Source of the DNA: Pelomonas baiyunensis
Lineage (GTDB): Bacteria; Pseudomonadota; Gammaproteobacteria; Burkholderiales; Burkholderiaceae_C
NCBI RefSeq assembly: GCF_043555935.1
Contig: NZ_JBIGIB010000001.1
Span: 806,001 to 870,000, forward strand
Direction of reading: 5' to 3'
DNA: 64,000 nt
Numbering within the stretch: the stretch's first letter is position 1; each line of letters begins with the position of its first letter. Under the pieces are notes generated by a model. The model made no database searches, was not told the origin of the DNA, and was given only the letters and a program-made list of their open reading frames with translations. Of this stretch, positions 55,052 to 61,535 are shown piece after piece. The position numbers and the translations under genes are program-made.

Positions 55052-56353
55052 TCAGGGCTTGGGCGCGCTGTAGTCCGGCGTGGGGTTGCGGAAGGAGTTC
55101 GCGCGGATCTCCAGCGTCAGGCGGTGTTGGCCATCGGGCGTGGTGGTTTCCACGCGGCCGCTGCCGCCGTCTTGCATCAGCAGGCGCGGGGCGGCCACCT
55201 GGCGCACCGGCGGCGGCGGGGCCTTGCCCTGGCTGTTGCGCCAGGCCAGCACAGCCGCTTCGTCTTCCGACAGGGCCAGCTCGGTGTCCACCATCAGGTG
55301 TTTGTCGCCTTCAAAGCGGCCGGTGAACGTGAGCTTCCACAAGCGCGGGCCGTTGGGTTCGTTGAACACCACCGTGGCCGGCGCCGCGGGGAAGGTGTTC
55401 AGCCGTGGGTGCGAGATCTCCTGGCCATCCAGGCTCAGGCGGATGTCAAAGCGCAGTTGAACGAAGCCCTCCACCACGGGCGGCGCTTCCGGCGCGGCTT
55501 GCAGCGCATAGCTGGTGCCCATGGCCCCGAGCAGTGTGGCGGCCAGAAGGGCGAGGTGGTGGCGCCGGGTGGCGCGGGCGTGCTTGAGCATGGCAACTCT
55601 TTCAACAAGCGGGTGAACGGAGCCCCAGCGGCTGGCCAGGGGGGCGGCCGGCGCGGTCAGGCCATGGGCGGCCAGCAGCGCGTCGGTGTATTCGGTCAGG
55701 GCCAGGGGCTGGGCGCGCAGCACGGCGGCATCGCAGGCCAGTTCCTGGTCGGCCCGCAGCCGGGCCAGCCCCCACCAGGCCAGCGGGTTCCACCAGTGCA
55801 GGCAGGCGATGAACGTGCCCACGCCGGCCCAGAGGTTGTCGCCACGGGCGCGGTGCACGTGCTCGTGCGCCAGGATCAGGGCCTGCTGAGCCGGCGTGAA
55901 GCGGTGCTGGAAATCCAGCGGCAGCATCACCCGCGGCCGCCACAGGCCCACCAGAGCCGGGCTGCTGCCGGCGGGCAGCGTGCTGCCGTGCCGGGCCAGC
56001 TGCCATTGCCGCGTGGCCTGCACCAGCAGGGCCAGCACCGTACCGGCCAGCCACAGGCCCAGCCAGGCGGTGGCGGGCAGCGGCAGGGCTGAGGCCGATG
56101 GCGCAGCCACCGCGCCGCCCGCCTCGGCCCCGGTGGGTGCCAGGGCTTGTGCCGGCCACAGCAGGTGCAGCGGCTCTTGCACGGGGCGGGGCAGGGCCGC
56201 CGTGAGCAGCAGCAGCGGCAGGCCGCTCCAGGCCAGGTAGCTCAGCCCCGCGCTAGCGCGCCGCAGCGCGGGGCGGGCCAGGGCCAGCAGCACCACGCCC
56301 AGGCTCAGCAGCAGGGCCTGGCGCAGCAGGGCGTGCAGCAGTGCGTCAGCCAC
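55052..56353 (-). CDS. M56 family (BlaR1-like) membrane metallopeptidase, copy 1
   Basis: A 433-residue protein that starts with GTG at 56353, overlapping the repressor stop by eight bases. It has the same M56 layout: N-terminal helices, the HEXXH site LAHEHVHRARGD (about 185-190), and the third ligand in RADQELACDAAVL. After a helix (LALLAATLLGAMGTSYALQA) the C-terminal 130 residues form a beta-rich periplasmic domain (VQLRFDIRLSLDGQEISHP) with no penicillin-binding fold. It is followed at 54 bases by copy 2; the two share the WWNPLAWWG motif and arose by duplication. Role inferred: signal-dependent protease of the BlaI-like repressor. Confidence 0.88.
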   Translation of the reverse strand: MADALLHALLRQALLLSLGVVLLALARPALRRASAGLSYLAWSGLPLLLLTAALPRPVQEPLHLLWPAQALAPTGAEAGGAVAAPSASALPLPATAWLGLWLAGTVLALLVQATRQWQLARHGSTLPAGSSPALVGLWRPRVMLPLDFQHRFTPAQQALILAHEHVHRARGDNLWAGVGTFIACLHWWNPLAWWGLARLRADQELACDAAVLRAQPLALTEYTDALLAAHGLTAPAAPLASRWGSVHPLVERVAMLKHARATRRHHLALLAATLLGAMGTSYALQAAPEAPPVVEGFVQLRFDIRLSLDGQEISHPRLNTFPAAPATVVFNEPNGPRLWKLTFTGRFEGDKHLMVDTELALSEDEAAVLAWRNSQGKAPPPPVRQVAAPRLLMQDGGSGRVETTTPDGQHRLTLEIRANSFRNPTPDYSAPKP

Positions 56354-56726
56354 GGTCTTGCTCCTTCAGCAGCGCCTTCAGGGCCTCGATGTCTTCGGGC
56401 TTGAGCTTGCGCTCGGACGCGAACTGCGCCACCAGCGGGGCCAGGCGGCCGCCGAACAGGCGGTCGATGAGGGACAGGCCGGTGTCGGCCACCCAGGCGT
56501 CTTCGGGCACGGCGGGGGCGTACAGAAAGCGCCGGCCGTCGCGCTCAGCCGTCACGGCGCCTTTCTTCAGCAGGCGGTTCAGCAGGGTCTTGACCGTGGC
56601 CAGCTGCCAGCCTTGCTGCGGCCCGAGGGCTGCGGCGATTTCGTCAGCCGCCTGCGGGGCGCGTTGCCACAGCTGGCGCATGACTTGCGCCTCGGCGTCG
56701 CTGATGGGTGGGGGTGTAGGGCTCAT
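56346..56726 (-). CDS. BlaI/MecI/CopY family transcriptional repressor
   Basis: A 126-residue winged-helix repressor. SDAEAQVMRQLWQRAPQAADEIAAALG and WQLATVKTLLNRLLKKGAVTAERDGRRFLY are the family DNA-binding domain, followed by a C-terminal dimerisation helix (LAPLVAQFASERKLKPEDIEALKALL). It normally binds TTAC-N4-GTAA-like sites until a partner M56 protease cuts it. Two such operators lie immediately upstream, and two M56 proteases follow with an 8-base overlap. No Shine-Dalgarno sequence is visible before the ATG, which is flanked by an operator. No beta-lactamase is nearby. Confidence 0.95.
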   Translation of the reverse strand: MSPTPPPISDAEAQVMRQLWQRAPQAADEIAAALGPQQGWQLATVKTLLNRLLKKGAVTAERDGRRFLYAPAVPEDAWVADTGLSLIDRLFGGRLAPLVAQFASERKLKPEDIEALKALLKEQDRG

Positions 56727-56728
56727 CG

Positions 56729-56742
56729 TTTACGCGTGTAAA
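56729..56742. promoter_or_regulatory. BlaI-type operator 1
   Basis: Perfect inverted repeat TTTAC-GCGT-GTAAA, starting 3 bases before the repressor ATG. Same half-site (TTAC/GTAA, 4-base spacer) as operator 2. Binding here should block repressor expression itself, giving autoregulation. Confidence 0.85.
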
Positions 56743-56754
56743 TGTTGAGCGAAT

Positions 56755-56770
56755 GATTACGCCTGTAATC
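56755..56770. promoter_or_regulatory. BlaI-type operator 2
   Basis: Perfect inverted repeat GATTAC-GCCT-GTAATC, centred 27 bases from operator 1, between the divergent repressor and PPK2 genes. Identical half-site geometry to operator 1. It could also affect ppk2, whose start is 89 bases away. Confidence 0.83.
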
Positions 56771-56858
56771 GATGCCGTCAACCCCCGGGTTTTCACAGGG
56801 CTGCCATGCGCGCGGGCTAGCGTGCCGGGTGGCCGCCGGTGCGGCGAGGAGCACGGCA

Positions 56859-57752
56859 GTGAGCGTGATGGACGTGGAATGGGTGAAGCGCATTCACCGT
56901 GACTTGCAGGACGACTTCGACGAAGAGCTCGAACTCGAACTGGACGACGGCGACGAAAGCGGCCTGCCCGGCGCGCCGGGCAGCGAGCGGCAGCAGTACT
57001 TCCGCGAGCTGATCCGCCTGCAAAGCGAGCTGGTGAAGCTGCAGGACTGGGTGGTGCACACCGGGCACAAGGTGGTGATCTTGTTCGAGGGGCGCGACGC
57101 GGCCGGCAAGGGCGGCGTGATCAAGCGCATCACCCAGCGGCTGAACCCCCGCGTGTGCCGCGTGGCGGCGCTGCCGGCGCCGAACGACCGGGAGCGCACG
57201 CAGTGGTACTTTCAGCGGTACGTGTCGCACCTGCCGGCGGCGGGTGAGATCGTGCTGTTCGACCGCAGTTGGTACAACCGCGCCGGCGTGGAGCGGGTGA
57301 TGGGCTTCTGCACCGACGACCAGTACGAAGAGTTCTTCCGCTCCGCGCCGGAGTTCGAGCGCATGCTGGTGCGCTCGGGCATTCAGCTCATCAAGTACTG
57401 GTTCTCCATCAGCGACGACGAGCAGCGCGTGCGCTTTCTGGGCCGTATCCATGACCCGCTCAAGCAGTGGAAGCTCAGCCCCATGGACCTGGAGTCCCGC
57501 CGCCGGTGGGAGGAATACACCAAGGCCAAGGAGGTGATGCTCGAGCGCACGCACACCGCCGAGTCGCCCTGGTGGGTGGTGCCGGCGGACGACAAGAAGC
57601 GCGCCCGGCTCAACTGCATCCACCACCTGCTGCAGCAAATGCCCTACCAAGAGGTGCCCCACGAACCCGTGGTGCTGCCGCCGCGCGAGCGCCGGGAGGA
57701 CTACATCCGCCACCCCGTGCCGGCCGAACTCATCGTGCCGGCGGTGTACTGA
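56859..57752 (+). CDS. ppk2: polyphosphate kinase 2
   Basis: A 297-residue PPK2 enzyme that phosphorylates nucleoside mono- or diphosphates using polyphosphate. Walker A is FEGRDAAGKGGVIK (about 76-89), Walker B and the catalytic region is VLFDRSWYNRAGVERVMGF (about 132-150) and the lid is SDDEQRVRFLGRIHDPLKQWKLSPMD. An acidic N-terminal extension (DDFDEELELELDDGDES) precedes them. A GTG at 56859, seven bases after GAGGAG, is the better start; ATG at 56868 is also possible. Substrate class (NDP or NMP) cannot be told from the sequence. It shares a promoter region with the divergent BlaI-like repressor. Confidence 0.94.
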   Translation: MSVMDVEWVKRIHRDLQDDFDEELELELDDGDESGLPGAPGSERQQYFRELIRLQSELVKLQDWVVHTGHKVVILFEGRDAAGKGGVIKRITQRLNPRVCRVAALPAPNDRERTQWYFQRYVSHLPAAGEIVLFDRSWYNRAGVERVMGFCTDDQYEEFFRSAPEFERMLVRSGIQLIKYWFSISDDEQRVRFLGRIHDPLKQWKLSPMDLESRRRWEEYTKAKEVMLERTHTAESPWWVVPADDKKRARLNCIHHLLQQMPYQEVPHEPVVLPPRERREDYIRHPVPAELIVPAVY

Positions 57753-57828
57753 GGCGTGAGGCCCGGCCCCGGTTGAGCGTCGGGTTCGGCGTGGCTGGCT
57801 GGGCAACCCCGGCGACCAGGAGTGCGGG

Positions 57829-58345
57829 CTTGAATGCGCTGGAAGGTCGGGTCGCAGAGGTGATGGCGCCGGATCACGCCGGTGCGCGGATCGGTTGGTC
57901 GATGCTCGCCTGAGAGATGCGCCAGGGTTGCTCACACCTCCTCGGGCGAAAACACCACCGGAATCCTGCGCTGGACCTGTGGGCGCCCGATGTCCGCCAT
58001 CCAAGGCAGGCACAAGCCCAACACCTTGTCGTAAAGAAAAAGCAGGGCCGAGAGCGCCTGGCGGTAGCTGGACGGCGCGAGGCCGCGGCCGGCCGCCAGG
58101 TACGTCAGGAAAGCCTCGACCTCCGGCCCGCCCATCTCTGCCGGATGGCGCAAACCATGCCAGCGGACGAACGCCCGGGTCCAGGAGACATAGGCATCTT
58201 CGGTGCGCGGGCTGTAATGCAGGTATCGGACGCGCTCGCGGACCTGATCTAACAGATTGGTTGCCTGCAAAGGCGGCAACTGCACGGCCGACGGCGGACG
58301 CAGGGTTTTGCGGGGTGCCAAGGCGCCGGGAAGTGATGGCAGCAT
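57829..58345 (-). pseudogene. intI: integron integrase pseudogene
   Basis: Tyrosine recombinase of the integron type, broken. From ATG 58345 (GGAGG 4 bases before it), 137 codons give the N-terminal SAM-like domain: LLDQVRERVRYLHYSPRTED, AYVSWTRAFVRWHGLRHPAE and the IPVVFSPEEV block, all close to IntI proteins. TGA at 57934-57932 stops it. Past the stop, in the same frame, ATLAHLSGEHR continues the family sequence, then jumps to PTDPRTGVIRRHHLCDPTFQR. About 110 residues that normally lie between are missing, including the first catalytic Arg. After FQR the frame is lost, so the final Arg/His and the Tyr nucleophile are gone. Full IntI is about 335 residues. Not functional. Confidence 0.93.
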
Positions 58346-58417
58346 GTGACCTCCAAGGGGCTGAGCGGGCCACCCCATCGACATGTAGAAAAGTCGGAAA
58401 AAGGCCTGGAAATAGTG

Positions 58418-58433
58418 CTGTGCAAATGTGCAG
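58418..58433 (-). promoter_or_regulatory. LexA-like box upstream of intI
   Basis: CTGTGCAAATGTGCAG: CTGT-N8-GCAG, one base from the LexA consensus CTGT-N8-ACAG. It lies 73 bases upstream of the intI start codon. Many integron integrases are under SOS control by such a site. It may be a relic, as the integrase is dead. Confidence 0.55.
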
Positions 58434-58480
58434 TTAAATTCCGAAAAGTGAAGACTGCTCAAGCACTTGGAGGTGCGTTT

Positions 58481-58548
58481 GCCTACGATGTTAGGGAGGC
58501 GGGTCTGATGTTATGCAGCAGCTTCTGTCTCCCGATAACACATGAGGC
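58481..58548 (+). other. attI: attI-like recombination region
   Basis: Region between the divergent intI remnant and the cassette gene. TGATGTTATGCAGCAGC at 58506-58522 matches, from memory, a class 1 attI1 direct-repeat element at 16 of 17 positions. A second GATGTTA element occurs 20 bases upstream (58487). Twenty bases after the first repeat, where attI1 has its GTTAGGC core, the sequence is ATGAGGC at 58542-58548. So the core has two changes from GTTRRRY. This suggests a decayed attI with the first cassette inserted directly after it. Confidence 0.6.
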
Positions 58549-58551
58549 CGT

Positions 58552-58983
58552 ATGCAAGAGATTCCTATCTCCGTCGAGCAAGAAGGCGAAGAGTTTGCAA
58601 CGCTCTGCTCCTGTTGCGGAAGGCCCATCTATTGGGGGCATGGTTGGCTCATGTCAGAAGGCCAATCACTGGCAGCGTTTTGGTACCAATGGTCCGAAGG
58701 ACATCAAGGCAGATTTTGTTTGGCCATCGCGCGCTTCGATTCGGAAGAGTGCTTGATCCCTGGAGTCGTAGTAGTGACAGCGAGGATCGAAGCTCAATCT
58801 CTCATCTATTCAGTCGTCGAGCCTGAAGCATCCCCATGGAAGAACTTTGGGTCTTTCGGCGCAATCTCGAATCGAGCCTCTGCGCTAGAAGATCGGGCAG
58901 AAGTCTTTTCTCTTGTTGATGCCATTGCCGCAAATGAGATGCGTCTATCCGAGAGAATTCTCGGCAGCAAGTTGCAAGGCTAG
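58552..58983 (+). CDS. integron gene cassette protein, unknown function
   Basis: A 143-residue protein in the only clearly low-GC gene of the window (about 50 % G+C against 70 %). That and its position between attI-like and attC sites mark it as a mobile gene cassette. It is intact and starts 3 bases after the attI core region, with no strong ribosome binding site. The N-terminal part has a CSCCGRPIYWGHGWL motif (three Cys, possible metal ligand), then WYQWSEGHQGRFCLAIARFD and a beta-rich middle (IPGVVVVTARIEAQSLIYSVV). The C-terminus is helical (RAEVFSLVDAIAANEMRLSERI). I do not recognise the family. Expression would depend on read-through from an integron or cassette promoter. Confidence 0.78.
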   Translation: MQEIPISVEQEGEEFATLCSCCGRPIYWGHGWLMSEGQSLAAFWYQWSEGHQGRFCLAIARFDSEECLIPGVVVVTARIEAQSLIYSVVEPEASPWKNFGSFGAISNRASALEDRAEVFSLVDAIAANEMRLSERILGSKLQG

Positions 58984-58996
58984 GCAGCGACATGTG

Positions 58997-59065
58997 GCCT
59001 AGCCATTCCATCGAGAGGACATGCCCCGGCAAGCCGGGTCATGCTTCTCATGGCAAACGTTGAAC
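58997..59065 (+). other. attC: attC site (59-base element) of the cassette
   Basis: A 69-base imperfect palindrome directly after the cassette stop. R' is GTTGAAC at 59059-59065, a perfect GTTRRRY core. R'' is GCCTAGC at 58997-59003, one base from RYYYAAC. Between them lies a long stem from CCAT (59008-59011) to ATGG (59050-59053) around a CAAG loop at 59030-59033. It pairs CATG with CATG, CCCGG with CCGGG, and GAGA with TCTC. C59012 and A59019 stay unpaired on the left arm, the extrahelical bases typical of attC. Confidence 0.85.
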
Positions 59066-59116
59066 GGCCGCTTTACGCACCCTTGCCGGCCCTGGCACCC
59101 TCCGTGCGGCCGTAGC

Positions 59117-59461
59117 ATGAGGGCCATGCCGCGTTCGTTGATGGTTGTGATCGTTGTGTCGCTGCTGGCCTCCTGGGCCTGGCGCAGCCATGTGACCTCG
59201 CAGGACGGTGCCGCGCTGCGCCGCGTGGTGCAGCCGGGCGACATCCACATGATTTCGTCGCAGACCTGCGGTTGGTGCACGGCCGCGCGGCGTTGGATGA
59301 CGCAGGAGGGGCTGCCCTTTGATGAATGCTTCATCGACCAGGACGTGGCCTGCCGCAGCGAGTACGACGCCCTGGGCGCCCAAGGCACGCCCACGCTGCT
59401 GGTGCGTGGGCAGCGGGTGGTGGGGTTCGACCGGGCACGCATCCGGGCCCTGCTGGAATGA
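59117..59461 (+). CDS. glutaredoxin-like thioredoxin-fold protein, membrane-anchored
   Basis: A protein of about 114 residues. A hydrophobic N-terminal segment (LMVVIVVSLLASWAW) anchors or exports it. The glutaredoxin-type domain follows: DIHMISSQTCGWCTAARRWM contains CGWC, FDECFIDQDVACRSEY is the second strand-helix, and GTPTLLVRGQRVVGFDRARI carries the conserved cis-Pro (TPT). Such proteins handle thiol-disulfide exchange. ATG at 59117 or 59126 are both in frame; neither has a good ribosome binding site. It comes just after the attC site and is probably chromosomal, since its G+C returns to normal. Confidence 0.85.
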   Translation: MRAMPRSLMVVIVVSLLASWAWRSHVTSQDGAALRRVVQPGDIHMISSQTCGWCTAARRWMTQEGLPFDECFIDQDVACRSEYDALGAQGTPTLLVRGQRVVGFDRARIRALLE

Positions 59462-59462
59462 G

Positions 59463-59511
59463 CCGAGCCGAGTCGGCAACGCTGCTCAGCAGCGCTGGCG
59501 ACTCGGCTCGG
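59463..59511. terminator. compound hairpin between convergent genes
   Basis: Perfect 13-bp arms CCGAGCCGAGTCG / CGACTCGGCTCGG enclose an inner perfect hairpin CGCTGC-TCA-GCAGCG. It begins at the stop of the glutaredoxin-like gene, 46 bases from the end of the convergent repeat-protein gene. A T-run is missing downstream on either strand, though a run of As lies at 59520-59525. It may end transcription or stabilise the 3' ends. Confidence 0.6.
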
Positions 59512-59557
59512 CGGCGGTGGAAAAAAGCGTCTTTCGCATCGGGTTCAGACGCCTGGT

Positions 59558-59827
59558 TCAGCCGCGCTTGGTGGTGGACTTGTTGGCTGCCAGGGTTTGG
59601 CGCAGCAAGGTGGCTTCGCTGTAGCCCACCACCACCACGCGGGGCAGTTGGGCCACTTCACGCTGGGCGTAGCCGGTGACAACGACGCGCGGCAGCTGCG
59701 CCACCTCACGCGTGGCCTTGCCGGTGATGACCACGCGCTCCAGCTTCACGGGGGCTTGCGGGGCGGCTTGGGTGGCTACCGCGGTCAGGCTCAGGGCAAC
59801 GGCGGTGAACAGGGTTTGCAGGCTCAT
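59558..59827 (-). CDS. small exported protein with 16-residue repeats
   Basis: An 89-residue protein. GAAGGAG lies 6 bases before the ATG. A signal peptide (MSLQTLFTAVALSLTAVATQAA) is followed by three tandem units of a motif like RVVVTGYAQREVAQLP: KLERVVITGKATREVAQL, then PRVVVTGYAQREVAQL, then PRVVVVGYSEATLLRQ. The REVAQLPRVVV block occurs twice with the same 11 residues, but seven of those codons differ synonymously. The RVVxTG core resembles the start of TonB-dependent receptor plug domains. It could be a surface/periplasmic binding or decoy peptide. Unknown family, and the basic tail is STTKRG. Confidence 0.75.
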   Translation of the reverse strand: MSLQTLFTAVALSLTAVATQAAPQAPVKLERVVITGKATREVAQLPRVVVTGYAQREVAQLPRVVVVGYSEATLLRQTLAANKSTTKRG

Positions 59828-59996
59828 GATCGACTCCTTCGGTGGGTTTCGAACCGCGTGATTGCTTGTTCGATGGAGTCAGTTTCGTCAGCTGAGCCGG
59901 GCGCTTCCAGGCGGCTGCGATCAATCGCGGGCTGCGGCGGATGAACTGCAGAAGCCAGGGATGAGCGGCAGCGCGTGCCGCCCGGCTTGGGGCGCT

Positions 59997-60632
59997 TCAG
60001 CCCAGTTGCAGGCCCAGCGCGGCCAGGTCGCCCCGGCCTTGGCGCACCAGCACGGGCTCGTCGCCCTGGCTCAGGTCCAGCACGGTGGTGGGCTGGGCCG
60101 GGCAGGCGCCGGCATCCAGCACGAACTGCAGCTGGCGGTCCAGCCGCTCGCACACCTCGGCGGCGTCGTTCAGCGGCTCGCTGTCGCCCGGCGGAATCAG
60201 CGTGGTGGACAGCAGCGGCTCGCCGAACTGGGCGAGCAAGTCTTGAATCACCCGGTGCTCGGGCACCCGCAGGCCGATGGTGCGGCGGCTGGGGTGCGAC
60301 AGGCGGCGCGGCACCTCTTTGGTGGCCGGCAGGATGAAGGTGTAGGCCCCCGGCGTGGCCAGCTTCAGCAGCCGGTACTGGCGGTTGTCCACCATGGCGT
60401 AGGTGGCCAGCTCCGACAGGTCACGGCACAGCAGCGTGAGGTGGTGCTTTTCGTCCACCCCGCGCACCCGGCGCAGGGCCTCGGCGGCCGCCTTGTCGTT
60501 CAAGTGGCAGACGAAGGCGTAGCTGGAATCGGTGGGCACGGCCCCGATGCCGCCGGCTTGCAGCATCTGTGCGCACTGGCGCAGGAAGCGGGGCTGGGGG
60601 TTGTCGGGGTGAACTTCGAAAAGCTGGGCCAT
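59997..60632 (-). CDS. yciO: YciO family protein (YrdC/Sua5 fold)
   Basis: A 211-residue protein of the YrdC/Sua5 fold, close to enteric YciO. Shared landmarks are VHPDNPQPR, PTDSSYAFVCHL (substrate-binding PTDxxYG region with A for G), LCRDLSELATYA and the block TPGAYTFILPATKEVPRR, followed by RRTIGLRVPEH and QPTTVLDLSQGDEPVLVRQG. The fold binds nucleotides and RNA; YciO shows weak threonylcarbamoyladenylate synthase activity, and TsaC is normally encoded elsewhere. The next upstream gene on this strand encodes a YciV-type PHP protein, as in the E. coli yciO-yciV neighbourhood. Confidence 0.9.
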   Translation of the reverse strand: MAQLFEVHPDNPQPRFLRQCAQMLQAGGIGAVPTDSSYAFVCHLNDKAAAEALRRVRGVDEKHHLTLLCRDLSELATYAMVDNRQYRLLKLATPGAYTFILPATKEVPRRLSHPSRRTIGLRVPEHRVIQDLLAQFGEPLLSTTLIPPGDSEPLNDAAEVCERLDRQLQFVLDAGACPAQPTTVLDLSQGDEPVLVRQGRGDLAALGLQLG

Positions 60633-60671
60633 GCGGCATTGTGCGGCCGCAGGCCCCCTTCAATCAGCCCG

Positions 60672-61535
60672 TCAGCGGTGGATGCGGTCGGCCAGTGCCG
60701 CCCACACGGGCGTCAGCCGTGCGGCGAGCGGGGGCAGGGCGCCCAGGTCGATGCGGCTTTCTTCCGGGGAGTGGAAGTCGGAGCCGCGCGAGGCGAAGAG
60801 GTTGAATTCCTGCGCGGTGTCGGCGTAGGTCACGAACTCGTCGGCGGTGTGGCTGCCGGTCACCACCTCGATGCCCCGGCCGCCATGGCCGATGAACTCG
60901 GTGATGAGGGCGTATTCCTCCGTCGGCGTGAACCCGTAGCGGCCCGGGTGCGCGATGACGGCCATGCCGCCGGCGCGGGTGATCCAGCCGACGGCGTCTT
61001 TCAGCGACGCCCACTTGTGCGGCACGAAGCCGGGCTTGCCTTCGGTCAGGAAGCGGCGGAAGACCTCGGGCACGTCTTGGCAGTGCCCGGCGTCCACCAG
61101 GAAGCGGGCGAAGTGGGTGCGTGAGATGAGGTCCGGGTTGCCCACGTACTTCAGCGCGCCTTCAAACGCGCCGTGGATGCCCACCTCGGAGAGGCTGGCG
61201 GCCATTTCGCGGGCGCGGGCTTCGCGGCCGCCGCGGGTGGCGCGCAGGCCGTCGGCCAGGGCGGTGTCGGTGTGGTCGAACCCCAGGCCCACGATGTGCA
61301 CCACGCGGTGGGCGAAGGTGACTGAGATTTCGGTGCCGGTCAGGTAGGGCAGGCCGAGGGCCCGGGCGGCGTCGAGGGCGCGCTGCTGGCCGCCGATTTC
61401 GTCATGGTCCGTCAGCGACCACAGCTGCACCCCGCCCGCCTGCGCGCGTGCGGCAAGGGCTTCGGGCGTCAGCGTGCCGTCCGAGACGACGGAGTGGCAG
61501 TGCAGGTCGGCGTTGAGGCTGGCATCGAGGTTCAC
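60672..61535 (-). CDS. PHP-domain phosphoesterase, YciV (RNase AM)-like
   Basis: A 287-residue PHP-domain enzyme. Metal ligands are in NADLHCHSVVSDG, LTDHDEIGG, VIAHPGRYG and SRGSDFHSPEE. KYVGNPDLISRTHFARFLV is the family-specific insert. In E. coli, YciV (RNase AM) removes 3',5'-bisphosphate nucleotides and matures rRNA 5' ends, so a similar role is likely. The ATG at 61535 overlaps the chemoreceptor stop (ATGA). Downstream by 36 bases lies yciO, as in enterics. Confidence 0.92.
   Translation of the reverse strand: MNLDASLNADLHCHSVVSDGTLTPEALAARAQAGGVQLWSLTDHDEIGGQQRALDAARALGLPYLTGTEISVTFAHRVVHIVGLGFDHTDTALADGLRATRGGREARAREMAASLSEVGIHGAFEGALKYVGNPDLISRTHFARFLVDAGHCQDVPEVFRRFLTEGKPGFVPHKWASLKDAVGWITRAGGMAVIAHPGRYGFTPTEEYALITEFIGHGGRGIEVVTGSHTADEFVTYADTAQEFNLFASRGSDFHSPEESRIDLGALPPLAARLTPVWAALADRIHR

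Noticed and set aside
53462..56353. The tandem M56 genes as a beta-lactam resistance receptor set
   Set aside because: Neither C-terminal domain shows a penicillin-binding sensor, and no lactamase is near, so the BlaR1 label should not imply beta-lactam sensing.
58346..58756. A 136-codon plus frame crossing the attI-like region into the cassette gene
   Set aside because: Runs out of frame with the better cassette gene, has a non-coding look, and ignores the attI boundary.
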